Positions 28,059-38,754 of a DNA stretch of 63,480 bases are shown here, in pieces. The DNA is from an uncultured Gammaproteobacteria bacterium (lineage in GTDB: Bacteria; Pseudomonadota; Gammaproteobacteria; PS1; Pseudothioglobaceae). Position 1 is the first letter of the stretch. Every line of letters begins with the position of its first letter. The notes below the pieces were generated by a model that ran no database searches, had not been told where the DNA came from, and worked only from the letters and a program-made list of their open reading frames with translations. A program made the position numbers and the translations under genes. Location: positions 1-63,480 of the forward strand of contig CAJWTP010000003.1 of NCBI GenBank assembly GCA_913047325.1, read 5' to 3'.

Positions 28059-28478
28059 TTATTCTATGATTTCAAAGTCATGAGTAACGCTTGCAGTTTT
28101 ACCTAGCATAATTGATGCTGAGCAGTACTTTTCGGCTGACAATTTAATCGCTTTTTCGACTTTTGAATGGTTAATCTGTTCCCCTTTAATGATAAAGTGG
28201 ATATGAATTTTGGTAAACACTTTTGGATATTCATCACTTCGAACAGCGCTGACTTGAGCTTGGCAGTCAGATAATTTTTCACGCATCTTTTCTAGAGTTC
28301 CAACAACATCAACTGTCGTGCACCCTGCCACCCCTAGAAGAAGCATCTCCATTGGTCTTATACCTAAATCTTTACCGCCAAATTCAACCGGCCCATCCAT
28401 CACAACAGCATGTCCGCTACCAGATTCACCAACCATGTGCATACCGTCAACCCATTTAACCGAGGCATTCATTTTCAT
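28059..28478 (-). CDS. OsmC/Ohr-family thiol peroxidase-like protein
   Basis: It has 139 residues and resembles the YhfA-type branch of the OsmC family, which reduces organic peroxides with a cysteine pair. The two expected cysteines are present in [10 protein letters not shown] and [10 protein letters not shown]. It overlaps trpC by 4 bases (ATGA), so the two are co-translated, although no functional link is evident. Confidence 0.87.
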   Translation of the reverse strand: MKMNASVKWVDGMHMVGESGSGHAVVMDGPVEFGGKDLGIRPMEMLLLGVAGCTTVDVVGTLEKMREKLSDCQAQVSAVRSDEYPKVFTKIHIHFIIKGEQINHSKVEKAIKLSAEKYCSASIMLGKTASVTHDFEIIE

Positions 28479-29275
28479 AGAAAAAGCTCCTTAAGTTGTT
28501 TGCCAGGGTCAGCTTCACGCATAAAAGCTTCTCCAACCAGAAATCCAAAAACGTTGTGTTTATGCATCATAGCTACATCAGACCTAGACATGATTCCGGA
28601 TTCGGTTATGACAAGTTTATCATCCGTAATTTCTGCTAGCAAATCTATGGTTGTCTGTAGGTTGACACTGAATGTACGCAGGTTTCTATTGTTAATGCCT
28701 ATCATCGGTAGATTGAGTTTAAGCGCTCGCTTAAGTTCCTCTAAGTCATGCACCTCAACCAAAACATCCATGGTTAATTCCTGCGCAAGGTCGCTGAGTG
28801 ATTGAAGTTGTTTATCATTTAGGCAAGAGACAATCAGTAAGATGCAGTCAGCGCCCATCGTCCTAGCTTCATAGACTTGGTATGGGTCAACTATAAAATC
28901 CTTGCGTATAACTGGCAGTGAGACAGCAGCACGTGCCTTAATTAAATATTGAGGGTCACCTTGAAAGAAATCTCTATCAGTAAGAATAGAGAGACAGCTA
29001 GCACCACCAGCCTCATAGCTTTTAGCAATCTCAACAGGATCAAAGTCTTCACGTAGAACTCCCTTACTAGGGGAAGCTTTTTTGATTTCTGCAATTACGG
29101 CGTTTTGACGATTGTCAACTTTTGTAGAGAGCGCTTGATAAAATCCACGCGTATTATCAGCAAAACTGCTCAACTCAATCATCTGCTTCATCGACACTCG
29201 AATGATTGATTCATCAATCTCTTCATGCTTTCTGGCAATAATTTTCTTTAAAATGTCGGGCGTGTTTTGTGCCAT
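28475..29275 (-). CDS. trpC: Indole-3-glycerol-phosphate synthase
   Basis: Closes the indole ring in tryptophan synthesis. It has 266 residues. The N-terminal [13 protein letters not shown] helix, [44 protein letters not shown] and [11 protein letters not shown] are complete. It is monofunctional, with no TrpF fusion. Other trp genes are not nearby. Confidence 0.96.
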   Translation of the reverse strand: MAQNTPDILKKIIARKHEEIDESIIRVSMKQMIELSSFADNTRGFYQALSTKVDNRQNAVIAEIKKASPSKGVLREDFDPVEIAKSYEAGGASCLSILTDRDFFQGDPQYLIKARAAVSLPVIRKDFIVDPYQVYEARTMGADCILLIVSCLNDKQLQSLSDLAQELTMDVLVEVHDLEELKRALKLNLPMIGINNRNLRTFSVNLQTTIDLLAEITDDKLVITESGIMSRSDVAMMHKHNVFGFLVGEAFMREADPGKQLKELFL

Positions 29276-29352
29276 GGTTTGAATGAATTAACAACAATGG
29301 ATATTTTAAACGAATATAATTTAGTTTTATATTTAAGTCTTGAGTGTATTTT

Positions 29353-30916
<1,564 letters not shown>

Positions 30917-30925
30917 ACTATTATT

Positions 30926-31225
30926 ATGCTTTATGCAATCATTTCAGAAGATGTAGAGGATAGTTTAGAAAAGAGAATCGGCGCGAGACCCAAACATATC
31001 GAGCGCTTAAACAAATTAAAAGATGAAGGTCGACTTGTATTGGCAGGACCACATCCAGCTATTGATAGTAATGACCCAGGCGAAGCCGGGTTTTCAGGGT
31101 CATTAGTTGTGGCAGAATTTGACGACCTTGAATCTGCTAAAGCCTGGGCTGATTCAGATCCTTTTGTTGCTGCCGGTGTTTATTCGAGTGTTGTGGTTAA
31201 AACTTTCAAAAAGGTTTTGCCATAA
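30926..31225 (+). CDS. YciI family protein
   Basis: It has 99 residues with the ferredoxin-like YCII fold. The conserved His/Asp region is [15 protein letters not shown] with [20 protein letters not shown] following, typical of YciI. Enzymatic function in this family is mostly undefined. It lies 9 bases after dapB, probably in the same transcript. Confidence 0.88.
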   Translation: MLYAIISEDVEDSLEKRIGARPKHIERLNKLKDEGRLVLAGPHPAIDSNDPGEAGFSGSLVVAEFDDLESAKAWADSDPFVAAGVYSSVVVKTFKKVLP

Positions 31226-31302
31226 ATTAAATTAAATACTCATAGCTTTTGTAGGATAATTTGCCAATTTAAAAAAATTGCAATCTGGACAATAATTAAG
31301 AA

Positions 31303-32079
31303 ATGATCACGGTTAAGAATTTATCAAAACATTTTGGCGGCATCAAAGCCGTTGATGGGGTCGATTTGCATATTGACCGTGGTTCAATTACAGGTTTGGT
31401 TGGTCCAAACGGCGCTGGAAAAACCACCATGTTTAACTTAATTGCGGGCCTATACCATCCAACAGAAGGTGAAATCATCCTTGATGGCGAGAATATTACC
31501 GAGTTAACCTCACATCAACTGTTTCACAAGGGGTTGCTGAGGACATTTCAAATTGCGCATGAATTCCCAACCTTGAGTGTTTTAGAGAATTTAATGATGG
31601 TTCCTGCCAATCAATCGGGTGAACATTTGATAAACACCTGGCTCAAGCGCAAACAAATCCAAGAAGAAGAAAAAGTTCTACAAGAAAAAGCAGAGGGTGT
31701 CATTGACTTTTTGAATATCAGTCATTTAAAGAATGAAAGGGCGGGAAACCTTTCTGGGGGTCAGAAAAAATTACTCGAGTTGGCTCGTACAATGATGGTA
31801 GATGCCAAGGTAGTGCTTTTGGATGAGGTAGGCGCAGGAGTGAATCGTACACTATTGAAGCAGATCGGTGATGCCATCTTGCGACTCAACTCGGAAAGAG
31901 GATACACCTTCTGTATGATTGAGCATGATATGGACTTTATCTCCAGGCTGTGCAATCCGGTTGTTGTTCTAGCCGAAGGTCAGATTCTGACCATAGGCAC
32001 TCCAGATGAGATTAAAAGCAGCGACGCAGTAATCGATGCCTATTTAGGTAAAGGTCTGAGAACCGAGGTTTCGGCATAG
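31303..32079 (+). CDS. livG: Branched-chain amino acid-type ABC transporter ATPase (LivG-like)
   Basis: One of two ATPases of a HAAT-family importer. It has 258 residues. Walker A is GPNGAGKTT (34-42), the signature LSGGQKKLLELART and Walker B VVLLDEVGAGV (Val replaces the usual Pro after DE). The segment LFHKGLLRTFQIAHEF is LivG-like. It overlaps the second ATPase by 1 base. Substrate could be branched-chain amino acids, urea or short-chain amides. Confidence 0.9.
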   Translation: MITVKNLSKHFGGIKAVDGVDLHIDRGSITGLVGPNGAGKTTMFNLIAGLYHPTEGEIILDGENITELTSHQLFHKGLLRTFQIAHEFPTLSVLENLMMVPANQSGEHLINTWLKRKQIQEEEKVLQEKAEGVIDFLNISHLKNERAGNLSGGQKKLLELARTMMVDAKVVLLDEVGAGVNRTLLKQIGDAILRLNSERGYTFCMIEHDMDFISRLCNPVVVLAEGQILTIGTPDEIKSSDAVIDAYLGKGLRTEVSA

Positions 32080-32783
32080 TGGCTTATCTAGAAGGAGCCA
32101 ATTTGGTAGCCGCTTATGGCGTAGTACCGATACTGCATGAATGCTCCGTTGAAGTTGAAAAAGGTGAGCTGGCAGTGATCGTAGGTCCGAATGGCGCAGG
32201 AAAATCTACCGTTATGAGAGTTCTATTGGGGATGTTAGAGGCTACCTCTGGATCAGTTACTCTAGAGGGCAAAGATATTTCAATGCTTTCAACTCAGGAT
32301 AGAATTAGTAAAGGTTTGGCATTTGTCCCACAAACAAAGAATGTTTTTCCATCAATGACAGTAGAAGAAAATCTTCAAATGGGTGGGTTTATTAGGAAAG
32401 ACGATATTAGCAAAACAATTGAAGAGGTGTACTCTCTTTTCCCGATCCTTCATGAAAAGCGCAAACAACTTGCAGAAGAGCTTTCGGGTGGCCAAAGACA
32501 ACAGGTAGCTTTTGGAAGGGCAATGATGACCAAGCCTTCGGTAATGCTTCTAGATGAGCCTACTGCAGGAGTTTCTCCAATTGTTATGGATGAAATTTTT
32601 TCTAATATACTTGACGTTAGAAATGCAGGTATGGCGGTTCTTATGGTTGAACAAAACGCTCAGCAGGCTCTCAATATAGCTGATAAGGGTTACGTTTTGG
32701 TATCGGGTCGTAATGAACATACAGGGACAGGGCGTGAATTGATTAATGACCCTGAAGTTAGAAAGAAATTTTTGGGAGGTTAA
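32079..32783 (+). CDS. livF: Branched-chain amino acid-type ABC transporter ATPase (LivF-like)
   Basis: Second ATPase of the importer. It has 234 residues from a GTG start that overlaps the livG stop. Walker A is GPNGAGKST, Q-loop FVPQTKNVFPSMTVEENL, signature LSGGQRQQVAFGRAMM and Walker B VMLLDEPTAG. The FVPQ...FPSMTVEENL region is typical of LivF. Confidence 0.93.
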   Translation: MAYLEGANLVAAYGVVPILHECSVEVEKGELAVIVGPNGAGKSTVMRVLLGMLEATSGSVTLEGKDISMLSTQDRISKGLAFVPQTKNVFPSMTVEENLQMGGFIRKDDISKTIEEVYSLFPILHEKRKQLAEELSGGQRQQVAFGRAMMTKPSVMLLDEPTAGVSPIVMDEIFSNILDVRNAGMAVLMVEQNAQQALNIADKGYVLVSGRNEHTGTGRELINDPEVRKKFLGG

Positions 32784-33818
32784 ATGTCGGATTCTATCGA
32801 TATCATTAACGCCTTTGCCCTGTTGACAAACTTCGTCCTTCTCCCGGCGCTTTCATACGGCTCACAATTGGCACTAGGAGCTTTGGCGGTGACTTTAGTT
32901 TATTCAATTTTGAGGTTTTCCAATTTTGCCCAGGGCGATAGTATGGCCTTTGGAACGATGATTGTTATATTACTTACTGGTTTTATGATTGGCAACGGAT
33001 GGACAGTTACTGGAATTCCAACTGCTCTCCTAGTAATTCCTATTGCGATAATTGGAACTTCAATCTATATGCTTACAATAGACAGGTTGGTTTACAGGCA
33101 CTATCGCAGAATAAAGGCTAAGCAGAATATTGTCGGTATTACAGCATCAATAGGCGTTATGTTTATTACGGGCGGTATAGTTAGGTTTATATTAGGAGCT
33201 ACTCCACAAAGATTTGAAGATGGTGAGAGATTTATTTTTAGTGTAAGAGAATTCAAGGCCTTTACTGGACTTGAGCAGGGAATTGCACTGAAAACATCTC
33301 AATTTTTAACCATAACTATTGCTTTTTTATTAGTCGCTTTTCTATTCTATTTTTTACAAAAAACTAAAACTGGAAAAGCTATGCGCGCTTATTCAGATAA
33401 TCAAGAGTTAGCCCTTCTCTCTGGTATTGACCCAGATAAGGTGGTTCAAATAACCTGGTTACTGGTCGCAGCTCTTACTACAATAGCTGGCGCACTTTAT
33501 GGGCTTGATAAAGGCTTTGCACCGCAACAATATCATTTATTGCTTTTACCAATTTTTGCCTCGGTCATCGTAGGCGGTATTGGGTCACCATTGGGGGCAA
33601 TAGCGGGTGCCTTTTTAGTCTCATTTTCTGAGGTACTGCTTACTTACGCCTATAAGAAGTTTTTAATATATTTGTTGCCACTTTCTATGCATCCTAAGTC
33701 CTTGGTTCAGCTTATTGGAACTGAGTATAAATATGCAATATCTTTTGTTATTTTGGTAACTGTTCTCTTAATTAGGCCTACAGGATTATTTAAAGGCAAG
33801 GTGATAGTCGGTGAGTAA
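32784..33818 (+). CDS. livH: Branched-chain amino acid-type ABC permease (LivH-like)
   Basis: Integral membrane permease of 344 residues with about eight helices. It has LRFSNFAQGDSMAFGT near the N-terminus, where LivH proteins have a NFAHG-like motif, and the late GGIGSPLGAIAGAFLV coupling-loop region. It follows livF directly and overlaps the next permease by 8 bases. Confidence 0.92.
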   Translation: MSDSIDIINAFALLTNFVLLPALSYGSQLALGALAVTLVYSILRFSNFAQGDSMAFGTMIVILLTGFMIGNGWTVTGIPTALLVIPIAIIGTSIYMLTIDRLVYRHYRRIKAKQNIVGITASIGVMFITGGIVRFILGATPQRFEDGERFIFSVREFKAFTGLEQGIALKTSQFLTITIAFLLVAFLFYFLQKTKTGKAMRAYSDNQELALLSGIDPDKVVQITWLLVAALTTIAGALYGLDKGFAPQQYHLLLLPIFASVIVGGIGSPLGAIAGAFLVSFSEVLLTYAYKKFLIYLLPLSMHPKSLVQLIGTEYKYAISFVILVTVLLIRPTGLFKGKVIVGE

Positions 33819-35184
33819 TTTTAATAATGTATGGCAGTCTTATAAAGCAATAATTAGTTTTACAATTATGGGCTTGGTGCTTCTATTTGTTGGGCTAAAC
33901 CAATCATGGGCGTTGGTACTTGGCATTATTAACTTATCTTTGATTTCAGCTATTATGGCTCTGGGCGTAAATATTCAATGGGGTTATGCAGGTCTTTTTA
34001 ATGTTGGAATCATGGGTTTTGCTGCTCTAGGTGGCGTCAGTGTAGTTTTGATATCTCAGCAGCCTGTTACCGAAGCTATTGATGTGGGTGGTTTAAAAAT
34101 GTTATTTGCCCTAGCTCTTGGTGCTATAACTATTGTCACTGGAGTAGTGCTTAATAAGAAAGGCTTTAATAAATGGCTGATAGCAACAATTGTGGTTATT
34201 GGTTATCTATTTACGAGGCATTATTTTTCTGAAGCTGCAGATGTAATTGAAAAAGTAGATCCAGCAATTACAGGCTATTTGGGTGGATTTGGTCTTCCAG
34301 TTGCTTTCTCATGGATAGTTGGTGGCTTGGCTGCTGCAGGAGCTGCTTGGTGGATTGGAAAGATTACTTTAAGTTTAAGGACTGATTATCTTGCAATTGC
34401 AACCTTGGGTATTTCTGAAATTATTATTTATGTTGTTAAAAATGAAGACTGGTTTGTTCGTGGTGTTAAGAATGTTGCTGGACTTCCTAGACCTGTTCCT
34501 TATGAGGTTGACATGCAAAAGTCTGAATGGCTACAAAATATTGTTGCCTGGATTTATAGTTCAGACTTAGAATTATTGGCTCAATCAGAACAAGTTGCTC
34601 AGTTAAGTGCTTATGTCAGAGGGGCATCAGTAATTTTTGTTAAACTTTGTTATTCAGGTTTATTTGTATTAATTTTAGTAGCTTTGATTATGCTTTCCAA
34701 TCTTGCCTTAAATTCCCCATGGGGCAGGAAAGTAAGAGCGATAAGAGATAATGAAGTGGCGGCCTCTGCGATGGGCAAAAATATTACCCGTCAACATCTA
34801 CAAATTTTTGTAATAGGATCCGCTATAGTTGGTGTTGCTGGTGCTTTATTGGTGACTTACGATGGAATATTCATTCCCACTGCTTACGTGCCCCTCAGGT
34901 TTACTTTTTTGATATGGGTAATGGTTATTCTTGGAGGCTCAGGCAATAATTTGGGATCTGTTTTAGGTGCATTTATAATCTGGTTTATGTGGATTCAGTC
35001 TGGCCCAATGGGGGTTTGGGCTGTTGATATGATTAGTAGTTTTGCCCAAGAAGGAAATGCTTCATTAGAATTTATTGAAGATCGGGTTCACTATCTGAGG
35101 CTCGTCTTTATGGGAACTATATTGCTTTTAATAATGAGATTTTCCCCTGGCGGCATTCTTCCGGAAAAGAACAAAGAACTCTAA
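33811..35184 (+). CDS. livM: Branched-chain amino acid-type ABC permease (LivM-like)
   Basis: Second permease, 457 residues with about ten helices, somewhat longer than the usual 320-425 because of a periplasmic insert near 215-270 (through DMQKSEWLQNIVAWIYSS). LGVNIQWGYAGLFNVGIMGF and the coupling region SPWGRKVRAIRDNEVAASAMG are LivM hallmarks, and VILGGSGNNLGSVLGAF closes the core. It starts with GTG. Confidence 0.9.
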   Translation: MSNFNNVWQSYKAIISFTIMGLVLLFVGLNQSWALVLGIINLSLISAIMALGVNIQWGYAGLFNVGIMGFAALGGVSVVLISQQPVTEAIDVGGLKMLFALALGAITIVTGVVLNKKGFNKWLIATIVVIGYLFTRHYFSEAADVIEKVDPAITGYLGGFGLPVAFSWIVGGLAAAGAAWWIGKITLSLRTDYLAIATLGISEIIIYVVKNEDWFVRGVKNVAGLPRPVPYEVDMQKSEWLQNIVAWIYSSDLELLAQSEQVAQLSAYVRGASVIFVKLCYSGLFVLILVALIMLSNLALNSPWGRKVRAIRDNEVAASAMGKNITRQHLQIFVIGSAIVGVAGALLVTYDGIFIPTAYVPLRFTFLIWVMVILGGSGNNLGSVLGAFIIWFMWIQSGPMGVWAVDMISSFAQEGNASLEFIEDRVHYLRLVFMGTILLLIMRFSPGGILPEKNKEL

Positions 35185-35282
35185 TAAATCACAGATAATT
35201 GTCAAAAAAAAATAGCTCTAGAAAAGCTTTTCATTATTTTTTTTCAAATATTTTTAACACAAACCCAAAAAAATGTTTATCA

Positions 35283-35310
35283 TTGACCCGAATCCCTTGT
35301 GAAATATGCT
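35283..35310 (+). promoter_or_regulatory. Candidate promoter of the binding-protein gene
   Basis: TTGACC (35283-35288), a 16-bp spacer and TATGCT (35305-35310) lie in the 178-bp gap after livM. This would give the binding protein its own transcript. Confidence 0.55.
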
Positions 35311-35327
35311 TTAATAGACACTATTAA
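35311..35327 (+). promoter_or_regulatory. Perfect inverted repeat at the predicted +1
   Basis: TTAATAG-ACA-CTATTAA immediately follows the predicted -10. It could be an operator or a stabilising 5' hairpin of the binding-protein mRNA. Confidence 0.45.
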
Positions 35328-35362
35328 GCATTGGGAGTCTTTTTTTTAAAACAGGAGAGAAA

Positions 35363-36547
35363 ATGAGAAATTATATTAAAACAACGGCTGGCTTTATACT
35401 GTCAGCCACAATGGCAACTGCATCTTTTGGTGCCACTGTCAATGTTGGCGAGCTTCAAGGATTTACAGGGCCACTCGAATCTATGATAGGGCCTATGACC
35501 GGTGGTGCTAACCTAGCAGTCACAGAAGCAAATGCTTCTGGTGCGTACCTGAATGGTACCATTGTGGTTGTTCAGGGCGATTCAGTGTGCATTGATCCGG
35601 CTGTTGCAATTGCGCAGGCTGAAAAAATGATTAATGATGATAATGTTATGGCTATTATGGGTCCTAACTGCTCAGGTAATACTGGTGCAGTTATAACCAA
35701 TGTGCTAGTGCCTAATGGTGTAGTTGCAATTTCACCATCAGCTACTTCACCTGCCTTGACTACCCTAGAAGACGGCGGATGGTTCTTTAGAACAGCGCCT
35801 TCAGATGCAAGACAGGGCCCAGTGCTTGCAGATATTGCAATTTCTAGAGGACAAACTGATATGGCTGTAACGCATTCAAATAGTGACTATGGCAAGGGAT
35901 TAGCAGATGCATTCGTAACTGCTTATGAAGCTGCAGGTGGTACAGTTACTGTTTTTGCCGGACATGAAGACGATAAGGCTGACTACTCTGCTGACGTAGC
36001 TGCATTGTCTGCAGGCGGTTCTACTACTCTTGCAGTTCTTGGTTATGCAGATACTGGTGGTAGAGGAATTATTGCCGCTTCAGAAGATACAGGTGCGTTT
36101 ACTGATTACATCTTTGGTGATGGTATGATTAGTGAAGTAACTTCAGGAGCAGTTGCAGATGGTTCTTGGGGTACTCTACCATCTCCAGATGCTACTCTCG
36201 GTGCTAACTGGAAAGCAGTAGCTGAAGCAGGTGGCGTTGATGGTTCTGGCGTATTTTCTGCTGAATCTTATGATGCTATGGCTTTGATTATTCTTGCTTC
36301 TCAGGCTGCACGTTCAACTGACAGAGCTGCCATTCAGGCAGAGGTTATGAATGTAGCCAATGCGCCAGGTAGACTATGTGATGCTGGTGACTTAGCTAAT
36401 TGCTTGAAATGGATTTCAGGTGGCCTAGAGGTCGACTATGTCGGTGCTACTGGTGTTGAGCTGGATGCAGGTGGTACAGCTAACGGCTCATATGCAGAGC
36501 GTGAAGTTATTGGTGGTGTTTTTACTGACGTAAAGATCCATAAATAA
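35363..36547 (+). CDS. livK: Branched-chain amino acid-type periplasmic binding protein
   Basis: Substrate-binding protein of the HAAT importer. It has 394 residues: a signal peptide (about 1-23, ending ASFG) and a two-lobed Peripla_BP_6 domain. GPNCSGNTGAVITNVLVPNG and AISPSATSPALT form the ligand-binding loop region, and YGKGLADAF the second lobe. A strong AGGAG lies before the ATG. Its own promoter and terminator fit the high copy number expected of binding proteins. The ligand is not determinable by eye; urea or short amides are alternatives. Confidence 0.9.
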   Translation: MRNYIKTTAGFILSATMATASFGATVNVGELQGFTGPLESMIGPMTGGANLAVTEANASGAYLNGTIVVVQGDSVCIDPAVAIAQAEKMINDDNVMAIMGPNCSGNTGAVITNVLVPNGVVAISPSATSPALTTLEDGGWFFRTAPSDARQGPVLADIAISRGQTDMAVTHSNSDYGKGLADAFVTAYEAAGGTVTVFAGHEDDKADYSADVAALSAGGSTTLAVLGYADTGGRGIIAASEDTGAFTDYIFGDGMISEVTSGAVADGSWGTLPSPDATLGANWKAVAEAGGVDGSGVFSAESYDAMALIILASQAARSTDRAAIQAEVMNVANAPGRLCDAGDLANCLKWISGGLEVDYVGATGVELDAGGTANGSYAEREVIGGVFTDVKIHK

Positions 36548-36569
36548 TAAGCTTTAAATATCTATGAAA

Positions 36570-36597
36570 AAGCCCATCCAAGGATGGGCTTTTTTTT
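36570..36597 (+). terminator. Rho-independent terminator after the binding-protein gene
   Basis: AGCCCATC-CAAG-GATGGGCT is a strong 8-bp GC-rich stem with a tetraloop, followed by eight T residues. It lies 23 bases after the stop codon. A run of As upstream may let it work on the other strand too. Confidence 0.93.
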
Positions 36598-36702
36598 GTC
36601 TTTAAGCTTATTAAATTAATTTTGTAGTAAAGTATGAATATACAACCTTAATTTTCAAAGGTATTATAATAGTTGTAGAGTGATTAGGATAAGGATTGAA
36701 AA

Positions 36703-37062
36703 ATGAGCAGCAACGAAATATTTGATAGTATTAAAAAGTCAACCAAGTCTGCATATGACAAGATAGATAAACAGGCTGTTTTTCATCTAGACGAGATGGT
36801 TACACCAAAGTTGGTTACCTTTTTCTATTGGATACTCTTGTTCGCATTCATAACAAAAGGGATCGGGGATATATTTGAGGGTGATTTCTTTCGTGGTCTA
36901 GTTTGGGTTGTTGGCGGGTCACTTACCTCAAGAGTGGCGTGTGAGTTAATGATTGTGGTTTTTCATATCAACGATAACCTGCATTCAATTAATTCCCAAA
37001 TCAAAGAAAACAGTGAAGCTGGTCATGACTCTAGCTTTGAAAGAGATTATTACCATCACTAA
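36703..37062 (+). CDS. DUF4282 domain membrane protein
   Basis: It has 119 residues. Two hydrophobic helices (about 37-55 and 64-83) carry the DUF4282 features FYWILLFAFITKGIG and RVACELMIVVFHINDNLHSI. The N-terminal 30 residues are charged and helical; the C-terminus is polar and His-rich. Function is unknown. It has its own terminator and appears monocistronic. Confidence 0.8.
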   Translation: MSSNEIFDSIKKSTKSAYDKIDKQAVFHLDEMVTPKLVTFFYWILLFAFITKGIGDIFEGDFFRGLVWVVGGSLTSRVACELMIVVFHINDNLHSINSQIKENSEAGHDSSFERDYYHH

Positions 37063-37077
37063 TAACCTGAATAATCA

Positions 37078-37104
37078 AAATCTCTAAATCTGAGAGATTT
37101 TTTT
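37078..37104 (+). terminator. Rho-independent terminator after the DUF4282 gene
   Basis: AAATCTCT (37078-37085) pairs with AGAGATTT (37093-37100) across a 7-nt loop and runs into a T tract. It lies 16 bases after the stop codon and just before rarD. Confidence 0.85.
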
Positions 37105-37119
37105 CCTCTGGAGGTTTTC

Positions 37120-37983
37120 ATGAATAGAGGAATCATGTTGATTCTTTTGAGTTACCTTATTTGGGGGTGTTTTCCAATATATTGGTCACTACTCAATCAT
37201 GTCAACCCATCTGAAGTGCTTTTTCACAGGGTTATCTGGTCATTACCAATTCTTTTTTTATTAGCCTATTTCAAATCAAGTTGGTGGAAAAATTTCAAAG
37301 ATTCTGCGTCTTCCCGTAAAGAGTTGCTGTTTTTGGTTTTGACTGCAACCCTTATTACTATAAATTGGGGCACATACATTCTTGCGGTCAATCTTGGCCG
37401 TGTAGTAGAAGGTTCAATGGGTTACTTTCTAGTACCAATTATAAATATGTTGGGAGGCTATATTTTTTTCCATGAAAGGGTGTCTGGACTCAAAAAATGG
37501 TCCATTCTATTTGCCACAGTCGGCTCTTTGTATTATATATTTAGTGCCGATATATTTCCTTGGCTTGGTTTTGTCCTGGGCTTTAGTTTTTCCTTTTATG
37601 GTCTAGCAAGAAAGGCGATGAAGACTTCTGCAGTACCAGGTCTTTACATTGAAATTTTATTGTTATTACCTGTTGCTGTTATTTTTGCTATTTGGATGTA
37701 TTCAAATCAAGAAGTTTCCTTTCTGAATGTCGATTTAAGCACCAACATATTATTGATTTTGGCAGGTTTTGTTACAGTGATACCCCTGGTTCTTTATACG
37801 CTAGGTATCAAAATGATTCCAATGACAACTTCAGGAATTCTATTTTTTATTAATCCATCGCTACATTTCTTGATCGGTTACTTTCTTTTTAAAGAACCAA
37901 CAAATATCAATCAATTAATTGGATTTGTTGGTGTATGGATTGGCCTAGTTCTTTACTGTTATGCTTTAATAAGAAAAGCTTGA
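37120..37983 (+). CDS. rarD: EamA transporter, RarD type
   Basis: Drug/metabolite-superfamily permease, 287 residues with ten hydrophobic helices. The N-terminus LSYLIWGCFPIYWSLLNHV and the following HRVIWSLP are RarD hallmarks; LYTLGIKMIPMTTSGILFFINPSLHF is the second EamA repeat. GGAGG lies 6-10 bases before the ATG. The substrate is unknown. Confidence 0.9.
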   Translation: MNRGIMLILLSYLIWGCFPIYWSLLNHVNPSEVLFHRVIWSLPILFLLAYFKSSWWKNFKDSASSRKELLFLVLTATLITINWGTYILAVNLGRVVEGSMGYFLVPIINMLGGYIFFHERVSGLKKWSILFATVGSLYYIFSADIFPWLGFVLGFSFSFYGLARKAMKTSAVPGLYIEILLLLPVAVIFAIWMYSNQEVSFLNVDLSTNILLILAGFVTVIPLVLYTLGIKMIPMTTSGILFFINPSLHFLIGYFLFKEPTNINQLIGFVGVWIGLVLYCYALIRKA

Positions 37984-38105
37984 TGATACTTCTGCTGTTA
38001 ATTTATCGCCCTATCATCGGCTTATGTTAAGATATCAGTCCTTCTGGTTGCTGTAGTTTTGTTCCCAGAGTGATTTAATTTTGGCAGTTTGTTGGAGAAT
38101 TTTGT

Positions 38106-38738
38106 TTGAAAAATACTGGAAACATGCATCCCGCAGTGTTTAATGCACTCCATGCCCCTAATCAGGAAGAATTAGAGGAGCTTTATAAAGTTTGGGCGGT
38201 AAATTATGACCATGATGTTGTTGATTTAATAGGTTATGTCGGCCATTCAATTACAACAAATTTATTAGTTAAATATTTGCATGGCACTGAGGCAATAATA
38301 CTTGATGCTGGTTGTGGTACCGGTCTTGCAGGAGAATTACTTCACGAAGAAAATTTTAACAATATCGTGGGCGTAGATTTTTCTCAGCCAATGCTGGATC
38401 AGGCCTCGAAAAAAAATATTTATCAATCTTTATTTCAGGCTGATTTAACTAAGACTCTTGAATTCGAGGATAATGCTTTTGACGCTATTGTTTGCGCTGG
38501 AGTATTTACTTGCGGACATGTAGGACCGGAGGCTCTTTTTGAGTTGATTCGAGTTAGCAAAGCCGGTGGATATATTGCCTTTACTATGCGTGAACAGGAA
38601 TGGGACCTTTTGCCCTATGATAAAACTATAGTAGAACTTGAAGAGAAACATTTATGGCGCTGCCTAGAGCGCTTTACTAAAGAATATAACGTTGCTGAAG
38701 AAGTGAATTGTCAGTTATGTATATACCAAGTTTGTTGA
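38106..38738 (+). CDS. Class I SAM-dependent methyltransferase
   Basis: It has 210 residues from a TTG at 38106 with GGAG about 9 bases upstream; an ATG at 38124 is the alternative. The SAM-binding motif I is LDAGCGTG (67-74); VGVDFSQPML, ADLTKTLEF and FDAIVCAGVFTCGHV follow. The N-terminal EELEELYKVWAVNYD segment resembles the Williams-Beuren (WBSCR27-like) methyltransferases. The substrate is unknown. It is followed 16 bases later by an EamA exporter. Confidence 0.8.
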   Translation: MKNTGNMHPAVFNALHAPNQEELEELYKVWAVNYDHDVVDLIGYVGHSITTNLLVKYLHGTEAIILDAGCGTGLAGELLHEENFNNIVGVDFSQPMLDQASKKNIYQSLFQADLTKTLEFEDNAFDAIVCAGVFTCGHVGPEALFELIRVSKAGGYIAFTMREQEWDLLPYDKTIVELEEKHLWRCLERFTKEYNVAEEVNCQLCIYQVC

Positions 38739-38754
38739 TTAGGATTGAATCGCA

